Below are positions 62,589 to 64,000 of a DNA stretch of 64,000 nucleotides, piece by piece. The notes under the pieces were generated by a model that saw only the letters and a program-made list of their open reading frames with translations, was not told where the DNA came from and did not search any database. Location of the stretch: positions 3,443,001 through 3,507,000 of the forward strand of contig OY282432.1 in assembly GCA_958295985.1 (NCBI GenBank), read 5' to 3'. Numbering within the stretch: the stretch's first letter is position 1; every line of letters begins with the position of its first letter. A program made the position numbers and the translations under genes. The DNA is from an uncultured Candidatus Binatia bacterium (lineage in GTDB: Bacteria > Desulfobacterota > Binatia > UBA9968 > JAJDTQ01).

Positions 62589-63500
62589 ATGGCTGAGCTG
62601 GTCAAGATAAACGTGGAAAGCGCCGAGGCGGTCCTCGGGCTTCACTGGTTCGTGGCGCAGGAGGAGGGGCTTTTCGAGGAGGAAGGCATGGAGGTCGAGA
62701 TCTTCCTGCCCGGTGTCCGCGAAACGAAGTTCGACGACGACGACCCGCGCCGGACCGACCACACGCTGGTGAAGTCCACCAACTACCAGTTCCTGTACGA
62801 GCAGAAGAAGGTGGACATCTACCGCGCTTGCTCATGGGGACAGGTGCGGCGGGCCTACGACAGCGAGCGCCGCAGCCCCATCTGGACCAAGCGTCCGGCG
62901 GTGGTGTGTCAGGGCATCTATGTCCTGCCCGACTCTCCGGTCAACGCGCCCATGCAACTCGGCAGCCGGAGCGTCGGGGTCCAGTACCATCAGGGCTCGC
63001 ACTACCACACGCTGTCCATGCTCGAGGGGTTCCTCTCCCGGGACGAGATGAACGTGGTGCATGCCGGCACCGTGAGAGAACGGTTCGAGGCGTTGGAGAA
63101 CGGCGAGGTGGAGGCGGCCACCCTGATGGAACCGTGGATCGCCCTGGCCGAGAAGCGCGGCTACAAGAAGCTCGTGGAAGGTCACTACCTGGGGGTGGAG
63201 AACGGTCCCGCGGACATGGATCCCGACCTGCTCAAGGGCATGCTGCGGGCCATCAAGAAGTCCGTCACCTACATCAACGCGAACCCGAAGAAGTACATCA
63301 AGCACATGCTGGCGGAGATCCCCGAGCACTACGCCAACGAGCTCACGGCGGACGACTTCTACTTGCCGCGGCTGCGCTACGTGGATCCGGAGCCCTACAC
63401 CGAGGAAGAATTCGAGCGCCAGTACCGGTGGATGCTGACCTGGGACCTGATCCCCAAGGATGCGGACTACGGTGAGTTGGTGTGCAACGTGACCGTCTAG
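62589..63500 (+). CDS. NMT1-like substrate-binding protein without signal peptide
   Basis: A 303 aa protein; the ATG at 62589 has AGGAGA 8 bases upstream. It starts with ELVKINVESAEAVLGLHWF and VAQEEGLFEEEGMEVEIF, the classical NMT1/SsuA-like pattern. No Sec signal peptide is present. The second lobe has LMEPWIALAEKRGYKKLVEG and ENGPADMDPDLLKGMLRAIK. It is of the same general build as the product of 8257-9141 (cytosolic NMT1-like). Because the neighbouring downstream gene is a molybdenum hydroxylase subunit, a catabolic role is possible. Confidence 0.72.
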   Translation: MAELVKINVESAEAVLGLHWFVAQEEGLFEEEGMEVEIFLPGVRETKFDDDDPRRTDHTLVKSTNYQFLYEQKKVDIYRACSWGQVRRAYDSERRSPIWTKRPAVVCQGIYVLPDSPVNAPMQLGSRSVGVQYHQGSHYHTLSMLEGFLSRDEMNVVHAGTVRERFEALENGEVEAATLMEPWIALAEKRGYKKLVEGHYLGVENGPADMDPDLLKGMLRAIKKSVTYINANPKKYIKHMLAEIPEHYANELTADDFYLPRLRYVDPEPYTEEEFERQYRWMLTWDLIPKDADYGELVCNVTV

Positions 63501-63540
63501 GCGTACGGCTATCGGGCAGACGATGATGAGGGCCCGCGCC

Positions 63541-64000
63541 TCACGGTCCATCTCGCCGTGAAGCGCGGGCCTTCTCGATTTCGTTCCACACCCGCTCGGG
63601 CGTGAGCGGGAGATGGTCGAACGCGCAGCCCAAGGGCTCCAGTGCGTTCTCCACCGCGTTGACGATGGCCGCCGGCGCGGGAATGGCGCCGCCCTCCCCC
63701 ACCCCTTTCATCCCCAGAGGCGTATACGGCGACGGCGTTACCAGATGGTCCATCCGCACGTCTGGGATCTCCACCGCGGTGGGCTTGAGGTAGTCCACGA
63801 AGGTGGTGGCCTTCAGGTTTCCCTGCTCGTCGTAGTCGAACTCTTCATACAGCGCCGCGCCGATGCCGTGGGCGGTGGCCCCCTGCACCAGTCCCTCCAC
63901 GATGGCGGGATTGAGCACGGTGCCGCAGTCGTGCACGACGCCGTACTTGAGGATGGCGACGCCGCCGGTGTCCGGGTCCACCTCGACGGTGACCGCGTGG
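63541..64000 (-). CDS. Molybdenum hydroxylase large subunit, C-terminal part (5' end outside window)
   Basis: The frame runs in from the right edge and ends at 63541. The visible 153 residues include VVHDCGTVLNPAIVEGLVQGA, TTFVDYLKPTAVEIPDVRMD, and GMKGVGEGGAIPAPAAIVNAV with the catalytic glutamate in GVGEGG. This is the C-terminal molybdopterin-binding domain of xanthine dehydrogenase/CO dehydrogenase-type L subunits. It is similar to but not the same gene as 42472-44775, so the genome has at least two such enzymes. Confidence 0.9.
   Translation of the reverse strand, partial: HAVTVEVDPDTGGVAILKYGVVHDCGTVLNPAIVEGLVQGATAHGIGAALYEEFDYDEQGNLKATTFVDYLKPTAVEIPDVRMDHLVTPSPYTPLGMKGVGEGGAIPAPAAIVNAVENALEPLGCAFDHLPLTPERVWNEIEKARASRRDGP

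Overview
The window is about 64 kb of GC-rich bacterial chromosome (mostly about 60-68% G+C by eye). It is packed with catabolic and transport genes typical of environmental, oligotrophic or aromatic-degrading bacteria: hydantoinase/oxoprolinase (HyuA/HyuB) pairs, a TRAP transporter, a tripartite tricarboxylate transporter (TctABC), a CaiB/BaiF CoA transferase, amidohydrolase-2 proteins, a xanthine-dehydrogenase-type molybdenum hydroxylase and a DMSO-reductase-family molybdoenzyme. A selenocysteine tRNA (selC) shows that the organism reads some UGA codons as selenocysteine. No rRNA or taxonomic marker is present. The gene mix fits uncultivated proteobacteria-like lineages (old 'Deltaproteobacteria', Tectomicrobia or Binatota type), but this is an impression, not an assignment.

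Layout. 1-379: 5' part of an ABC substrate-binding protein gene. 572-7753: an accessory, lower-GC two-gene operon with a giant (about 2023 aa) STAND/ORC-like P-loop ATPase and a 366 aa protein ending in a HEPN RNase-type motif (RNKLAH). A perfect 16-bp inverted repeat lies just before the giant gene. This is the best candidate in the window for an undescribed (probably defence-type) system. 8257-18037: metabolic and housekeeping genes (NMT1-like binding protein, M20 hydrolase, msrB, DUF1640-like coiled coil, DMT exporter, CoxG-like protein, GMC oxidoreductase, GNAT, ettA, small lipoprotein), with two copies of a short MITE-like element between them. 18156-19229: amidohydrolase. 19302-20662: a clearly AT-richer two-gene insert (ParA-type ATPase plus coiled-coil partner). 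20776-35412: a large hydantoinase/oxoprolinase region with one HyuB fused to an acetone-carboxylase-gamma-like domain, two HyuB+HyuA pairs, and an alpha/beta hydrolase, CinA-like protein, CoA transferase, cupin and isochorismatase-like protein. 35721-38657: TRAP transporter genes. 38853-41417: epimerase, 3-hydroxyanthranilate dioxygenase-like enzyme and amidohydrolase. 41493-46306: molybdenum hydroxylase operon (M-S-L subunits) with an ACMSD-like amidohydrolase. 46718-49299: S/N-oxide reductase and selC. 49341-53668: MFS transporter and TctABC. 53824-59735: a composite transposon-like unit in which a complete ISNCY-type element and an inverted, truncated second copy flank a methyltransferase and an asparagine synthetase. 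59867-64000: ssb, a phage-type XRE/S24 regulator, a second DMT exporter, another NMT1-like binding protein and the 3' end of another molybdenum hydroxylase large subunit.

How the parts may work together. The catabolic blocks combine uptake (TRAP, TctABC and ABC binding proteins) with ring-opening and amide-hydrolysing enzymes (HyuAB, amidohydrolases, HAAO-like dioxygenase), CoA activation (CaiB-type) and molybdenum hydroxylation, which suggests use of N-heterocyclic or aromatic compounds. Substrates cannot be read from the sequence. The accessory blocks differ in base composition or carry transposase remnants, so they look acquired.
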